Assembly (NCBI GenBank): GCA_021014325.1
Contig: CM037459.1
Span: 558,001 to 622,000, forward strand
DNA length: 64,000 nt
Direction of reading: 5' to 3'
Origin: Plazaster borealis
Lineage: Eukaryota > Echinodermata > Asteroidea > Forcipulatida > Labidiasteridae
Shown here piece by piece: positions 1-13,423 of this stretch. The stretch's first letter is position 1. Each line of letters opens with the position of its first letter. The position numbers were made by a program, and so were the translations under genes. The notes beneath the pieces were generated by a model that saw only the letters and a program-made list of their open reading frames with translations, was not told the DNA's origin and ran no database searches.

Positions 1-949
1 GTTCAAATCAAATCGCCTTTGATTTTCACAAACGAAGTGACAAACTGTCGAATAATTGAACTTACTGTTTTGTTTATAAAGACTAATATCCCCTCGTGAA
101 AAGAAATAATTTAATTTGATGTTGGCCGGTCATTGTGTACAATAGGAATCCATGGTGTATGCAAATCAGCCTGTACTGGTTGGATTGGTATCTAATAAAG
201 AAAAGACACGCTATTGTGTTCTACAGACTAAAACAACACAATATCAGCGACGTAATCATCGGGCCATTGTGTTACTTAATACGAGTTTATTAAAAAAAAA
301 AAAGGAATATTATCGGTGCATTAAGTTTGGTGACAAAACAAAAAACATCTTATTGCTGCAACTGCAATATATGGGTTGTATTTTAAATTGACTCTCAAGA
401 ATTGATTCATAAGACACAGTATTTGGTGTATAAAGTAGGATAAAGTAAAACATGTCAATCTACTTCAGAAATTATCACAATGTAATAATACTGGTGGCTC
501 ATTATTTCTCTTAATCGTTTGGGTTTTCTATATCAAAGTATTGATCATCAATTTCTTTCGATGCACAAGTTCCAGCATGTGTCTCTGTTTCTACGTATGC
601 TTGACCGTCGGTGTTAGGTTTTATACATCCATAGATTGAATACACGATTTCTCTATAACGTTATGTCCCCCTTGGCTTTGTGCTAAACAGCGCCCTCGTT
701 TGATTTGTTAAGGATAAACAAGTGCTATGAAAAGAAAACGAGTTCTAATAAATTATTCACCGTATTATTAGCCATGAGCAGAAATGCGTTGTAAGCATGT
801 TGTTGTTTTTTTAAATTAAGGTGAAAAACGTATTGACACACCAGTATGTAACGACTTAAAGTGACGGTCATTTTAGCTTGCAAAATGACAATTATTTTTG
901 TTCAAAGTATTGACATAATTGGAATAGTGTATTTTTGTTTATATTATAT
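1..949. other. AT-rich single-copy stretch, no gene seen
   Basis: No open frame here looks like a gene; the longest (152-391, 79 codons) is low in information and has no recognisable motif. One GCGCCCTC octamer lies at 690-697. No tandem or inverted repeat of note was seen. Confidence 0.5.
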
Positions 950-1325
950 TTAAAGGCACTGAACACGTTTGGAAATTGTCAAAGACCAGTGTTCTCAATT
1001 GGTGTATCCCAACTTATGCATAAAATAACAAGCCTGTGAAAATTTGGGCTCAATTGTTCATCGAAGTTGCAAGAAAATGATAAAAGAAAAAACACCCTTG
1101 TTGTACAAATTGGTGTGCTTTCAGATAGGAATAAAAACATTCTTGCAAAAAGTTTTTATTATTTTAGTGAGTAAATTACCTCTTTCTCAAAAACTACGTT
1201 ACTTCAGAGGGAGTCGTTTCCTACAATGTTTTATACTATTAACAGCTCTCCGTTGCTTGTTACCATGTAAGTTTTTATGCTAATATTTGTTTTGAGTTAT
1301 TACCAAACGTGTACGATACCTTTAA
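950..1325 (-). mobile_element. TTAA-flanked MITE, family A, copy 1
   Basis: A non-autonomous element of about 376 bp bounded by TTAA on both sides, with terminal inverted repeats of the form TTAAAGGCACTGAACACG at the left and its diverged complement ending at 1325. It is the reverse orientation of the copies at 17172, 17653 and 52406 and shares their internal text, for example TTATGCATAAAATAACAAGC and the AGTTGCAAGAAAATGATAAA block. The TTAA duplication and short length fit a piggyBac-type MITE; the assignment to piggyBac is inference from the target site only. A 79-codon open frame inside (1044-1283) has diverged counterparts in the other copies and simply follows the element, so I do not call it a gene. 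Confidence 0.85.
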
Positions 1326-1632
1326 AGACTGGTGTTGTCTACAACGATTGTTTCTGTTGATGGGAGTCATGTGAGGAAGCGAACCATCCAGTGTTCTCAA
1401 GTTCAAATGAAAGTGTAGGCCTACTTACTACATCATATGGAGTTTATAAACCATTAATGACACTGTCATGACCATCACAGTAAACTTCTTGAAATACCGA
1501 TTCAAACAATACGCCTACTGTTACTTGCATTCTAATTATTTGTGTTCACGCCTACACGGTTCATGTTTCGATTACCAATTTGAAAGGAAATAGTTCACTA
1601 CACTGTCGCATTGAGACTGGGCAATTTTTGTG

Positions 1633-1835
1633 TTATATGAGTGATTCGTTCCCGGTGGAATCAAGCGATCGCCCGGCAAATCTTACCAAACAACGCGGAT
1701 GAGCAACAGGACCTACGAGGAACTTGGGTCCGCACCGCGGGGAAATCAGTGCGGTGTGTACGGCAGGGGCAGACCGTGTCTTTGTCCCCGGACCATAATT
1801 GGCGTTCGTTCCCGGCTGCCGTTGTTGATTAGGGG
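1633..1835. other. CpG-richer patch
   Basis: Base composition shifts here from AT-rich to roughly balanced, with CG dinucleotides at many positions (GCGATCGCCCGG near 1666, ACCGCGGGG near 1735, CCGGCTGCCG near 1812). Both strands are open over it. It could be a regulatory element or an old exon; I cannot tell which from one sequence. Confidence 0.25.
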
Positions 1836-2326
1836 CCAAGTCGACTGAGGGGTAGTCTTTAAAGTTATCTGTACTACGGAAGCCTTGAAGTACTTGTTTC
1901 TTGACTTGTTCACGCTACAATACACGATAGCATTTCCGCTGTACCTCCAAGCGAGGTGAAAGCAGGTAGCATGTGACCCTCGTGGGAGTTTTATAAAGTC
2001 AGTTCCAAGTATTGAAGAGGATGAAACTCGACTATAATGTGCTTATGCATTGAAACTAACCCAACTAGCTCAACATTTTATGTCGTTATAGGTTGGTAAC
2101 AAACTACTATCCTTTCAAGGAAAAACGTGCACATCCTGTCTAGTAAACTCCCAAAGAGACTTTTGTTTTCCTTTCTCATTTTAAAGTAATTTATGTTTTG
2201 GTGTTTCAACGTGGCCTTTATCGGCCTGCATACTCGTTCTCCATCATCATTGAGGAGTGCATCTCGTGTCCCATGGGTTCTGGAGGATTACGGTTTATAT
2301 TACCCTCAGGGTATGTGTTTGGTACT

Positions 2327-2366
2327 CCATGTTTGGGCCTCGGGGCTTACTGGCCCAAATACATGG
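2327..2366. repeat. Imperfect hairpin
   Basis: CCATGTTTGGGCC at 2327-2339 pairs imperfectly with GGCCCAAATACATGG at 2352-2366 around a 12-nt loop, with two extra bases in the right arm. It may be the core of a small dispersed repeat; no second copy was found in this window. Confidence 0.5.
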
Positions 2367-5300
2367 ATAGGTTTCACGGGCGGGCATGACAGTCTTTTTA
2401 GCTCGTTGTGAAGGACTTAAGAGAAAGCAAAAACCAAGACGAGAAAAGTAGATTAGGTCTGATCTATTATTGAGACAAAGATACAAAGATTGAGCTTTTA
2501 AACCCTGACTCGGAAAAGAGGATTGTCTTGAAACTGAAGGAGCATAAACTATTTTGTTGCAAAACATGTTTATTTTAGATCGGGTTTCCAAAAAACAATT
2601 TATCAACAATCCGATATTACGTGTAAATAGGTAAAACTTGTATAGTTTTGCATACAGGGAGAATGTGAATCTGAAACACATTAACGCTGCCTTTTTTACC
2701 CGGTACTGAGAACTCTACCTTGTACCAGCCTCCACTTTAATTGTATAATGTCATAGTTTGACATGATGGGAATGATGAATTTGACTTGGATGTTGATTGT
2801 TTGAACACTGCGAAACTCAGAGTGTGATTCTCTCTCACTCCGTTCATAGGATGAGATAACCTCGGTCTGTGTGGATTGGGTACTTCATCCGTGACCTGTT
2901 TTATCGTATTAGTATGAGTTTCCATTTACCATGTCATATCCATAGGATTTGTCCATTGGGCCGATGACATACACACTCGGTCGCACAATCACCACAACTC
3001 GGAAATTAAGAATTCGGCATACGAAAAATTCGGAAATTAACAACAACCGAAATGTCGTAGGAGACGACTGTATATGACGCTCTGCTGGTACGCTTGGGCG
3101 AGGCTGAATTAACTGAATAATCGGCGGCTTGGACACTAACACGGGAGAAGTCACCGCCAAACCCGGCATCTGCCGGCAAGCGGTTCAGGTGTGGTTTCTG
3201 TATTATTGCAAAACATAATAGTACAAAATCAAATTTATCAGGGTGTGATTAATACGCCATAGGAAATTAAAAGATGACTGGTATATATCGCTCTAACTTT
3301 GGCATTTGCTTCGTAAATAAACAAGTGTTTTGCCAGAATTTCACGGCCAACATGCTGGCGATTTGAATGGAAATTAAATTGCTTCGGCAAAATTCAAATA
3401 AACTGAATATTTGAACTGGATTGTCGGTATTTTGTATATTAAATATACTACGTGAGTGCCTGGAGGCTGTATTTTCAATGTTTTCATAAGAATGATACGA
3501 GATTTTACTCCTCGTGATGTTTTGTCCTTTCTGCGACAGAGAAGAATGAAACCGATGTATCAGTTTTCTGGACCCACCATTTATATTTCTTCTAACCTCG
3601 GTTTCAGAACCATGGACCACTTTAAGACATTGGAGTAACACCAAGCCCTCACTCTACATGGGCGTGACCAGTGTTGCCAAACAAGAGGGGTGCAAGGTTT
3701 GCGTTTGGATGGTGGAAACTTTTTTCTTTGGAGTGGAAACAGGGAGATATAGGGGAGAACATACGAAACAATGATTGTTTTCAAAATAATGTTTTCAAAA
3801 TAATGTTGTTGGTTATTACTAGTGGAACCGATACTGGTGTTTGTGGGACGGACTTAAATGATCGTCTATACTGGTAACTTGACGTCAATCCTGTTAACCA
3901 GTTTACTGTTCGATCAAGAAAATTGGGATAAACACTGCCAGCGCTAAAAAGACCGACTTATTAAATTCACCACTAATGCCATCGCACTTTGCGAAACGTC
4001 AAATTGTTGGGTGTAAAAATAGTGTTACCAAAACAAACATGTGAATAAAATGGGCAGAGTTATAGAGGGATGACCATGGATTGTGGTCAGGAACTAACAA
4101 CAGATTGACCCTCCGGCTATAATATTGAATCATTATCATACACTCCGGTCATCTATAGATTCTGAAATTTAAATCACGTACTGCTACCGACTTTTTTGAC
4201 AGATGGCTGTTTCATGCTGGCATTTTGGATGTACACAAAAAGGCCGTATAAGAGGCGATAAACCAGTTATGTAGATAAATTAAATGTAATAATATTAACT
4301 TTTTACTAATATGTTTTAATGAGGGATATTGGCTTCGATTACAATGTTGTTTATGGTCAGTTTTTATCGACTCCTCTTGGCTAAACGGCCGTTCGTGCTG
4401 AATCGACTCCTTAAAAACAGTAATTCCGATTCCGGGTCGAAGTCCAGGGAATCGATGATTTGATAAGTCGTATCGGGTATTGCATTTTGAGCATTCATTT
4501 ACTTGGTGTTGCCACGGTTGATACATTCAACAAGTTAATAAAAACTGAATGCGATTGAGAATCCAACAGTCGTCTGATTATCACACAGACGAATATTTGT
4601 GTTTATGCGTACAGAGCGCTGTAATGATTTTCTATTATTTTGAAATAAAAATCAATATTTTACTCGTCTTGTTCCGGCCTCGTTTCTCCCGAGTAGTATC
4701 TCTTCTCGCGTTTATAAATATTAATTGACGTACTGTGTTACTTAAAGTGCAGATGAACTGAAAGCATTGAGATTAAAATCCTTGGAATGGAATTAATTTA
4801 GAAAAATAAGTAATATCGCCCAAGGATGGCGTAATAATGGTAAACTCTGAACAAATATCGTCCATGTCCTTTGCTTTACAGGAAATTAATTTCCTATCAC
4901 TGAAATAATTGGCATTAAATTTGATCTGCTTCACAAAATAATGAAAGAAGTGCAATTGATGTCATATTTCAGGCATTCCATACTAAAGTTGACGTCAAAG
5001 AAACGGACAACATTTAGGGCAGGGCTGGGGTTTGGTGGAAGTTGCTTCCTGATAACTTTTAGATTAACACTGCCATAAACTTGAAGTTATGATACACTTG
5101 ATAAAGAGCTTAATACAGCAGAAGTACGAATTATTGTCCTGAAAATATATTTCCCTCTGAAATGTTGTCTTGTATTAGAAATTTATCCACAAACGCAGCA
5201 GTTCTCATTCTGATATGCAAAATCGAATAATAAGCGCATCTCAAAATGGATATCCCCATAATACACAATGGATATCTCCAAAGTTTAACATAATCCGTGT

Positions 5301-5510
5301 GGTGTTTTTTTTAATGAAAAACGCAGCAATTAATTGTTCGCATAAAAAAAGTATTTCTTTCACTTTGGTTGCACGATAGGCCCTATGTTTATTGAAAACT
5401 ATGGTGAATGGACGTTCTTGTTAAAAAAAATCAAACTTGACGTTCCTGTGGCTCAAAAGTAACCTTGTTGAGAAAGTTTGGTTCGTGTGGCAAATCACAA
5501 GATACATCTT

Positions 5511-5539
5511 TGATGATGATGGTGATGGTGATGATGATG
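5511..5539 (+). repeat. Short GAT/GGT microsatellite
   Basis: About nine trinucleotide units alternating TGA and TGG. No further significance seen. Confidence 0.8.
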
Positions 5540-7761
5540 TATAATCATAGATAAAGAAACAGCCTCTAAGCACACCGGCAGTTTGCAAATTGTCATTGTA
5601 TAGACAATAACAAAAATCCCAGGTATGAGCTTAGCCCAAAACAACATGTATACTTAGTGCCTTTGGAGTTTTACACATGTTTGTCGAGAATTTTAAATCA
5701 AACAATAACACATCGGATATTAAAGACGTCAAATACAAGCTTCAAGTGATATTGTTTGATTCGGCAGCGAATTGACAATGTTGATTTCCATTGCTTGAAG
5801 GCGCCAGCAAACACACGTGGGTTTCACATTGAATGGAACCTCATGCCGCCATTGTGTTCCACCCTCATCCAATTAAAGTTCAATTCTACGGGGATACTCG
5901 TTGTTGAATGGGCCGGGACGGAAGGCAAAATGAAGATGGGACTCCACAAATAAAAGCCTGCCACCATTGGGAGTTCATCCCCAAACTGGTTAGTTAATTC
6001 TCCCGGCCGGCAGGACAGTGGTTAATTCCTGCATTTTGCTTCATGAATTGAGTCAACGCTGGAACAAGGCCGTATTCAAAATGAGCTTGCGGTTGGCCCT
6101 CACTATATACGGTACCCATACTTGATCGATGGATGGCTACACGGGGATTGTTCTCCGCCAGCAGGGCTTGGGCGAACGGGGAATTCCCCTTCACAAAAAA
6201 ACTTGTAGCAAATTAGTTTTGGGAGATGAATTCCTTGATCAATATTTTTGTGTCTGTTTTGAATAGAATGGCCTGGAAATTGGACTGGGGCAACGGACAT
6301 GTTGGTGGTCTATTCAGTCAGTATGCATAATATGTTTTAGTTTTCAAACGTGTTTAAGGACATTTGCAGTCGAGTTATAGTCTTCAGACTTGGTTTGTAC
6401 GAAATGAATTCTGAATAAATTGTTGTCATGGACCTATACTGTAATTGCAGGTCTTAATTCATTGTCGTCACGATAATCTATCTATGTAATCAATGGAACA
6501 AACTCTTTGTTAAAAAATATGTTGTTACCAAACTTTTAAATACCACACAAACATGTCAGATTGTCACCTATAACTAAATGTCGAAAAGTGAATAACATAT
6601 CACTCTGGGAAAATAGTGGGAGGCTGTGATAATGCATTTCATTGTCTGTCATATTTGTGTCTTTCTTGAGAGAAAATATCAGATGGAAAGCAAACCGAAA
6701 AATCTGCATTAACCTTTGTGATTCTCAGGGACGTGGCTTATAAAATTGTTAGCCGAGGAAGAGAAGCATACTATTGTCACTTGCAATTGGTTTTCAATAT
6801 GACGCATACAAAAAGTAACTCGAAACAAATCAAGAAATTAACACAAATTTGAGTTAGTAGACTGCAGTGGCCTTGAATGGGCATCACAAAACCTACACTA
6901 TTTTTGTATAAACACTACAGGATTACACCGATGCCTTGGCAAAGCTTTACAGCTGTAACCATACAGTACTGTTCGAGTGTCACCTATAATGGGTACTCCC
7001 CCAAGTAATGCCATCTACGAAACACCCTCCGTAGGTCATTCACCCTTCAAACACCTCGCTGTTTATGAACCATTTCTTAAACAAATATTTAACTTATCAC
7101 CTTATTGACGAAGCTATAACAACTTCGTTTGCTTTGTCACATTTTAATGTCTGAGTGAGATGTAGTTAAATATTCATCAGTTTTGTTTGACTTGATGATG
7201 AGTCTGCAGGGAGCTGACGGATGTTGTCGGATTTTCGTAAATGAAAAAAAATGTATTTCGTCAGCCCAAGAGGATAAGTGATGAGGCAAGGTCGCCACGC
7301 AGAACCTCTGCCCTCCACAGGGATAGAGTAAATTCACACTGTCTCTTTTAATATTCATAATCTAAACACTTCCTAATCTTTCTGGAGATTGAACTTGTTT
7401 CTTACCCAAAAGAGTCCTTTAACTTGTAACCTAAAGAAACCTGGGATGACAAATACTGTGCAATCCATGTAAGATTAGTGAAGTAGTCTATCCCACTGCT
7501 ATGTATTGAACTTAAGTCCTCAACTGGATTCGGCATATGCATATATGTGAAGTGGGATGGGGTGGGGACTTTAAACAACATAAAGCCAGCGACCCGATAG
7601 GATGGATATTGACCAATCATATATGACTTTTGATTGATTATCTCAGGCCTCCTCAGTAAGTTTTGTAAGCTGACTTATCATTGGTTGATATACACTGCTA
7701 CAGTATTGTGAGGGATTTACACACCATGCACACTCGCACACTACATACACTGTTATTGCAT

Positions 7762-7955
7762 GGACCCAATTGCATAGAGCTGCTTAAGCACAGAATGTAG
7801 CTAAGCACAACAAAATTATGCTTACCAGAATAAGGTTACCAGCCAAACTACCATGTCACATGTACAATTTGTGACTGGTATTCTGCTCATATCTGCTTAG
7901 CAGACAATTATTAAGCACTATTTTGCTGCTTAAGCTGCTCTATGAAATTGGGCCC
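7762..7955. mobile_element. Short inverted-repeat element (MITE), about 194 bp
   Basis: The left end GGACCCAATTGCATAGAGC and the complement of the right end (GGGCCCAATTTCATAGAGC) match at 16 of 19 positions, and the match continues into AGCTTAAGCA, giving terminal inverted repeats of nearly 30 bp. The interior contains repeated TTAGCAGACAATTATTAAGC-like words and no open frame. Its length and termini fit a MITE; the transposase superfamily cannot be set because I could not identify a clean target-site duplication. It resembles a family I associate with sea star genomes, from memory only. Confidence 0.8.
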
Positions 7956-7987
7956 AGACTATAAAACAACACTGGTATTAATGACAG

Positions 7988-8120
7988 ACCCTTTGCATCG
8001 GCCGCCATCGCTGATTAGGTCAAACAATGGAAACGTGCACGCGTGTACGCGCCACGCACAACTCTCAGCCAATGATAGGTCTTCATTGACCCCATTGACC
8101 TCGTTTGGCGCTTGTGAAGT
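7988..8120 (+). repeat. Dispersed repeat, copy 1
   Basis: Shares an ordered set of words with the minus strand of about 13424-13570: GGCCGCCATCGCTGA, then a GCAC/ACGTGC block, CACAACTC, CAGCCAATGA, TTTTCATTGACC or CTTCATTGACC, and a G-C rich end near CGTTTGGCGC. Identity is moderate, so both are old copies. No open frame or terminal repeat is evident. The CCAAT-containing core may have regulatory activity, which is inference. Confidence 0.65.
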
Positions 8121-8397
8121 CATATGCAAGAGGATTATTGCTTGTCATTTTTCCAACTGTTCAACTGATAATTGCTGGTCGTCTGATATCCAAATACAAC
8201 CCTTGTTTTTGATTTATGGTACACTGGAGACGCTGCTATAAAATTTAATACTTGATTTTGTCAGCATTCGGTGATCAGTAAAACCCAGTGTAAAAATGAA
8301 TACTGAGTTGTTACAGTCATGTAAAGACGAAATACAGTGTAGAATTATTATGTAGACATGGGATATTTGGTTTTGACTGAAATGACAAATTTCACCT

Positions 8398-8400
8398 AAA

Positions 8401-8431
<31 letters not shown>

Positions 8432-8432
8432 A
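8398..8432 (+). repeat. AAAT microsatellite
   Basis: About eight units of AAAT/TAAA with a small interruption. Such runs often mark the 3' tail of a non-LTR retroelement, but no element body is recognisable upstream. Confidence 0.85.
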
Positions 8433-11054
8433 GAAAAGGAAGTGTTTTTCTGCGTTCTATATTTCTGAATCCGTAAGAACTTCGAAATAAAAAAGTATCT
8501 GTGGAGGGAAAGGCTACAACACGCGTCTTAATCGATTGAAATATATATAAAAAATATTGTTTTCATTTAAGGTGTTTTGAATTTGTTACGATATTGTACA
8601 CTTTAAATATGCCCCCAACGGTAGGTTTCGGCCATTTTAATAACTTCTTACTAAAGGCTATGCACAGTTTCCGTGGACGGAATGCACGGTCAAAAACTCA
8701 ATCCAACGGGTCACTCAGAAGCCCATTGGCCAAATTGTATGTAAATTTGATGGGAAGCATTTTCTAGTTTTTACAATAAAGCAAAGTGGCATTGTCCTGT
8801 ATCCAAGCACTATTATTAGGAAGCTAGTTGGTTGGTTGGGAGCTAGCTGGTTGGTTGAAGAAGCATTATTCCCAACACGGCTCCAATCTTGGTAACAATG
8901 TACACTTTATCTCACTGAGCCAGAGGACCTAAAGCACCCCCTTCTGCTTCACGCTGGTACAGGGAAGAGCTGTCAAGACCTGACGGCTTGCTCGTTTATT
9001 CTATATGCCTGAGGTTTTAAGGCCACCGTGGATACCTTCCTACCTCTCCTTCACTCCATCTTGCCCGCATTCACCCCATGTCCCCCCGAGGAAAAGACGC
9101 GTTAGTTACCCACTTGTGAAAGTGTGAACACGCTGGCTTGTTTCCGGCGTAGGCTCCAAGATCTCAGAGATTAGCAAAATATGATTTTTTGAGGTAAAAC
9201 GTTGGAGAATACCCCCTCTTTGTTGTTCATGCATTCTGCACGGGTTGCCGTGAACCACATTTTTGAACGACCCTATGTTTTTTCTGCAGTTAAGATACAA
9301 TTACGACCAAATGTGAGTTGAGGTCAAGACATGTTATAACGTGGAGATCTTAAATTCAGATTTTAAATCATCAAGATCAATTGGTACAAAATTTGAAATG
9401 ATGTAATCTACCTTTAGAAGTTTCTTAGTCTGAAATAAGTCGCTTGATTCTGTTATTACTTCAATATTGTACATCGGGTAAAGCCAGGCACTATACAAAC
9501 ACACACAGCATAACAGTGTTTTCTAGTGAACAAAGGGAGCTATGTTTCAAAAACCTTCTCACATAGTCTGAAGAGTATGTCTCTGTGAAACTATAGGCCA
9601 AATGCATTTATTATTAATTTTTAAAATCCAGAAGCTGACGATTAAAGATAAAGATGATGCCGACGATGTCAATGACATGAAAGGTTGTTTTTGTGGCTAT
9701 ATGACGTATAGCATGGAAATGACGATAGCAATGACACCTAGGACAATGAAGCTGGTCGCCATTTGTCATCGTTACTCGGTTAATTACATGAACGTGGTGA
9801 AGAAAACAGAAAGCAATGAAAAGTCAATATTTGCCGTCGCAGCTCTTTCCTAATGCAATAATTATTGCCCATGTAACCAGCACCACACTTTAATAATTCC
9901 CTTCACTGTTTCTATCCCTAATACATATAGCCAATATGCATTAATTTAAATACTGAGGGGAAAACCTGACAAATTGCAAAGAGCACTGAAGTTGACCCGC
10001 AGCAACGGAGCCGGTTGTCGAGAGTCATATTCGTCTCATGTTTACACACATCATGTTGGAAGTAGGTTTATAGGATCATCGTATAATTGCTTCCAAACGT
10101 CCCCCAATCTTCTGTCTTCTAATCAATTCGGGTTGACATTCCGGACTTGCGGCTTGAAACAAGAGGAGGGGTCGTTAGGGAAAGATGTCGCATGACAACT
10201 TTTTGACGTGGATGCGTTTTGGAGTGTCTCGGTTTTGTCTATTCCAATCTTTCCATTCATTGAATGTGACAAGAGTAATTATTGTTCGTCAAATTAAGGA
10301 CCGGGCCATATTCCTTCCAGCCTCGTTCTGGTGACATTGATGTTGCTTTAACGCAACTAAAGTCTACAAATCTGAAATTCCCACTTTCTTGTCCAGCCAA
10401 TGTAGTTAACGTTTTATTTCATTGCGTATGAGATGACAATTAATTATAAAGTTATACGGTTGCTACCATCTTTAAATCAAAACGCAAACAGTATTGATGA
10501 GTATAGGGGTAAGTTGCACTAGTTATCAACTTTCTAACGATGTTGGACCAACAGTCTCGATACCGAAAAAGGGACCATGTGAAAAACCCTCATAATCTAT
10601 ATTTGTGTGTCAAACTTTGGTAGACAGTGTGTTTACTATTTGCATTACGCCACCTCCCACTCCACCCCCCCCCCAATAAAAAAAGAAACCGATTCAACCT
10701 GTAAGTAGAACAGGAATAGAACCTGCATTCTTTCTTCTTCTCTTCTAACTAAAAGAAATACCGCCGACAACTTCCTTTCGTTTGACCTGACGAATAAAGA
10801 GGTCAGACGGGCCGTCGCGAGTTGGATCACTCGATTCCCAATGGGCAAACAAATCACATTTGTTTAGTTTATTTGAAACAAGTCTCTTTTCTTTCAGTCA
10901 CGGGAACTGTGTAAATTTTGTCATAACAATTCATGTTTATAGCCCTTCATTGAAATTCAGATTAAAGGGACTTGCGCCATCAAAATGGTAGCTCGGAGAC
11001 ACCTTGATGATACAATACATTATAAAAGTCACTGTCACTTATTTTTAACAATGT
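8433..11054. other. Single-copy stretch, no gene seen
   Basis: Open frames are all under 90 codons and domain-free. A C-run of ten lies at 10665-10674 next to an A-run. Nothing else stands out. Confidence 0.5.
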
Positions 11055-13290
11055 CACTGGGAGAGGAACAACTGTCCATTGTCGTGCCATACACTGACAC
11101 AGTCCTAATCCTCCATGGTTTGTCAACTGTCCCTTGTTGTGCCGTACCGTACAATGACAGATGACACGGTCCTCCTCCATGGCATGGTCAACAGACTGTC
11201 CCTTGTTGCGCCGCACATTGCTGTGCCGCACAGTCCTCCTTCGTGGCACCGTCAGGAAACTGTCCCTTGTTGTGCCGTACCGTACATTGACAGATGACAC
11301 GGTCCTCCTCCATGGCATGGTCAACAGACTGTCCCTTGTTGCGCCGCACATTGCTGTGCCGCACAGTCCTCCTTCGTGGCACCGTCACGAAACTGTCCCT
11401 TGTTGTGCCGTACCGTACAATGACAGATGACACGGTCCTCCTCCATGGCATGGTCAACAGACTGTCCCTTGTTGCGCCGCACATTGCTGTGCCGCACAGT
11501 CCTCCTTCGTGGCACGGTCAGGAAACTGTCCCTTGTTGTGCCGTACCGTACATTGACAGATGACACGGTCCTCCCCCTTAGCATGGTCAAGAGACTGTCC
11601 CATGTTGTGCCGCACATTGACACGGTCCTCCATGGCATGGTCAACAGACTGCCACTTGTTGTGCCGTACATTGACACAGTCCTCCTCCTCCATGGCATGG
11701 ACAACTGTCCCTTGTTGTGTCGTACCGCCCACTGACACTGTCCTCTATGGTATGGTCAACAGACTGTCCCTTGTGCCGTACATTGACACAGTCCTCCTCC
11801 TTGGTTGGAGAACTGTCCCTTGTTGTGCCGTAGCGTACATTGACAGATGACGCTGTCCTCCCCATGACATGGTCAACAGACTGTCACTTGTTGTGCCGTA
11901 CCTTGACACAGTCCTCCTCCTTGGTTGGAGAACTGTCCCTTGTTGTGCCGTAGCGTACATTGACAGATGACACTGTCCTCCTCCATGGCATGGTCAACAG
12001 ACTGTCTCTTGTTGCGCCGCACATTGCTGTGCCGCACAGTCCTCCTTCGTGGCACCGTCACGAAACTGTCCCTTGTTGTGCCGTACCGTACATTGACAGA
12101 TGACACGGTCCTCCCCCATAGCATGGTCAAGAGACTGTCCCATGTTGTGCCGCACATTGACACGGTCCTCCATGGCATGGTCAACAGACTGCCACTTGTT
12201 GTGCCGTACATTGACACAGTCCTCCTCCTTGGTTGGAGAACTGTCCCTTGTTGTGCCGTAGCGTACATTGACAGATGACACGGTCCTCCTCCATGGCATG
12301 GTCAACAGACTGTCCCTTGTTGTGCCGTACCTTGACACAGTCCTCCTCCTTGGTTGGAGGACTGTCCCTTGTTGTGCCGTAGCGTACATTGACAGATGAC
12401 GCTGTCCTCCCCATGACATGGTCAACAGACTGTCACTTGTTGTGCCGTACCTTGACACAGTCCTCCTCCTTGGTCGGAGAACTGTCCCTTGTTGTGCCGT
12501 AGCGTACATTGACAGATGACACGGTCTTCCTCCATGGCATGGTCAACAGACTGTCCCTTGTTGCGCCGCACATTGCTGTGCCGCACAGTCCTCCTTCGTG
12601 GCACGGTCAGGAAACTGTCCCTTGTTGTGCCGTACCGTACATTGACAGATGACACGGTCCTCCCCCATAGCATGGTCAAGAGACTGTCCCATGTTGTGCC
12701 GCACATTGACACGGTCCTCCATGGCATGGTCAACAGACTGCCACTTGTTGTGCCGTACATTGACACAGTCCTCCTCCTCCATGGCATGGACAACTGTCCC
12801 TTGTTGTGTCGTACCGCCCACTGACACTGTCCTCTATGGTATGGTCAACAGACTGTCCCTTGTGCCGTACATTGACACAGTCCTCCTTCATGGTTGGAGA
12901 ACTGTCCCTTGTTGTGCCGTTTGACAGATGACACTGTCCTCCCCCATGACATGGTCAACAGACTGTCACTTGTTGTGCCGTACCTTGACACAGTCCTCCT
13001 TCATGGTTGGTCAAGAGACTGTCCCTCGTTGTGCCGTACATTGACACGGTCCTCCTCCATGGCATGGTCACGGACTGTCACTTGTTGTGTCGCACATTGA
13101 CACGGTCCTCCATGGCATGGTCAACAGACTGCCACTTGTGCCGTACCTTGACACAGTCCTCCTTCGTGGTTGGTCAACTGTCCCTTGTTGTGCCGTACCA
13201 CCCATTGACACGGTCCTCCTCCATGGCATTGTCAACATACTGTCCCTTGTTGCGCCTTACATTGACACGGTCTTCCTCCTCCATTGGTCA
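11055..13290 (+). repeat. Complex tandem array (133-bp dimers of about 57-75-bp units)
   Basis: About 2.2 kb of diverged units built around the words CATGGCATGGTCAACAGAC, CTGTCCCTTGTTGTGCCG and TACATTGACAC(A/G)GTCC. From about 11150 to 11560 the pattern repeats every 133 bp as a dimer whose second half replaces CATGGCATGG with CGTGGCACCG or CGTGGCACGG. Further right the units shorten and mix. The block at about 12503-12830 repeats 11415-11741 almost exactly, shifted 1089 bp, which shows a segmental duplication inside the array. Open frames on both strands (up to 171 codons on minus) arise because units avoid stops in some frames. Their starts recur at 133-bp steps, so I treat them as repeat artefacts. 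Confidence 0.95.
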
Positions 13291-13423
13291 TCAAAAGATG
13301 ACATATGTCACGCATTCTCGACGTGTCCGTCGGTGTCCCTGTGGATTAATATGATCAAGGCAATTTTTATCAGTACAATGTATATGGACCAGTCAACTTA
13401 ACCGTTGATTTGGTTACACAAAA
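13291..13423. other. Short unique spacer
   Basis: Unique sequence between the tandem array and the dispersed repeat; no feature seen. Confidence 0.5.

Larger units (their letters stand above)
1326..7761. other. Single-copy AT-rich DNA, no convincing gene
   Basis: About 6.4 kb in which every open frame is short and domain-free. The longest are minus-strand frames at 2295-2681 and 3267-3644 (128 and 125 codons). Their predicted proteins show no motif I recognise, and no exon-like splice context was evident. Local features are a CpG-richer patch at 1633-1835, an imperfect hairpin at 2327-2366 and a short GAT microsatellite at 5511-5539. Confidence 0.5.

Noticed and set aside
1044..1283. 79-codon frame with counterparts at 17679-17909 and 52433-52678
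   Set aside because: Similarity comes from these all being copies of MITE family A; the frame is not kept in all copies and contains no transposase motif.
2295..3644. Minus-strand frames of 128 and 125 codons
   Set aside because: No domain, no splice context and a composition expected from AT-rich non-coding DNA.
11115..13401. Frames up to 171 codons on both strands, some Arg/Cys-rich
   Set aside because: Starts recur at exactly 133-bp steps and both strands are open; they arise from the tandem units.
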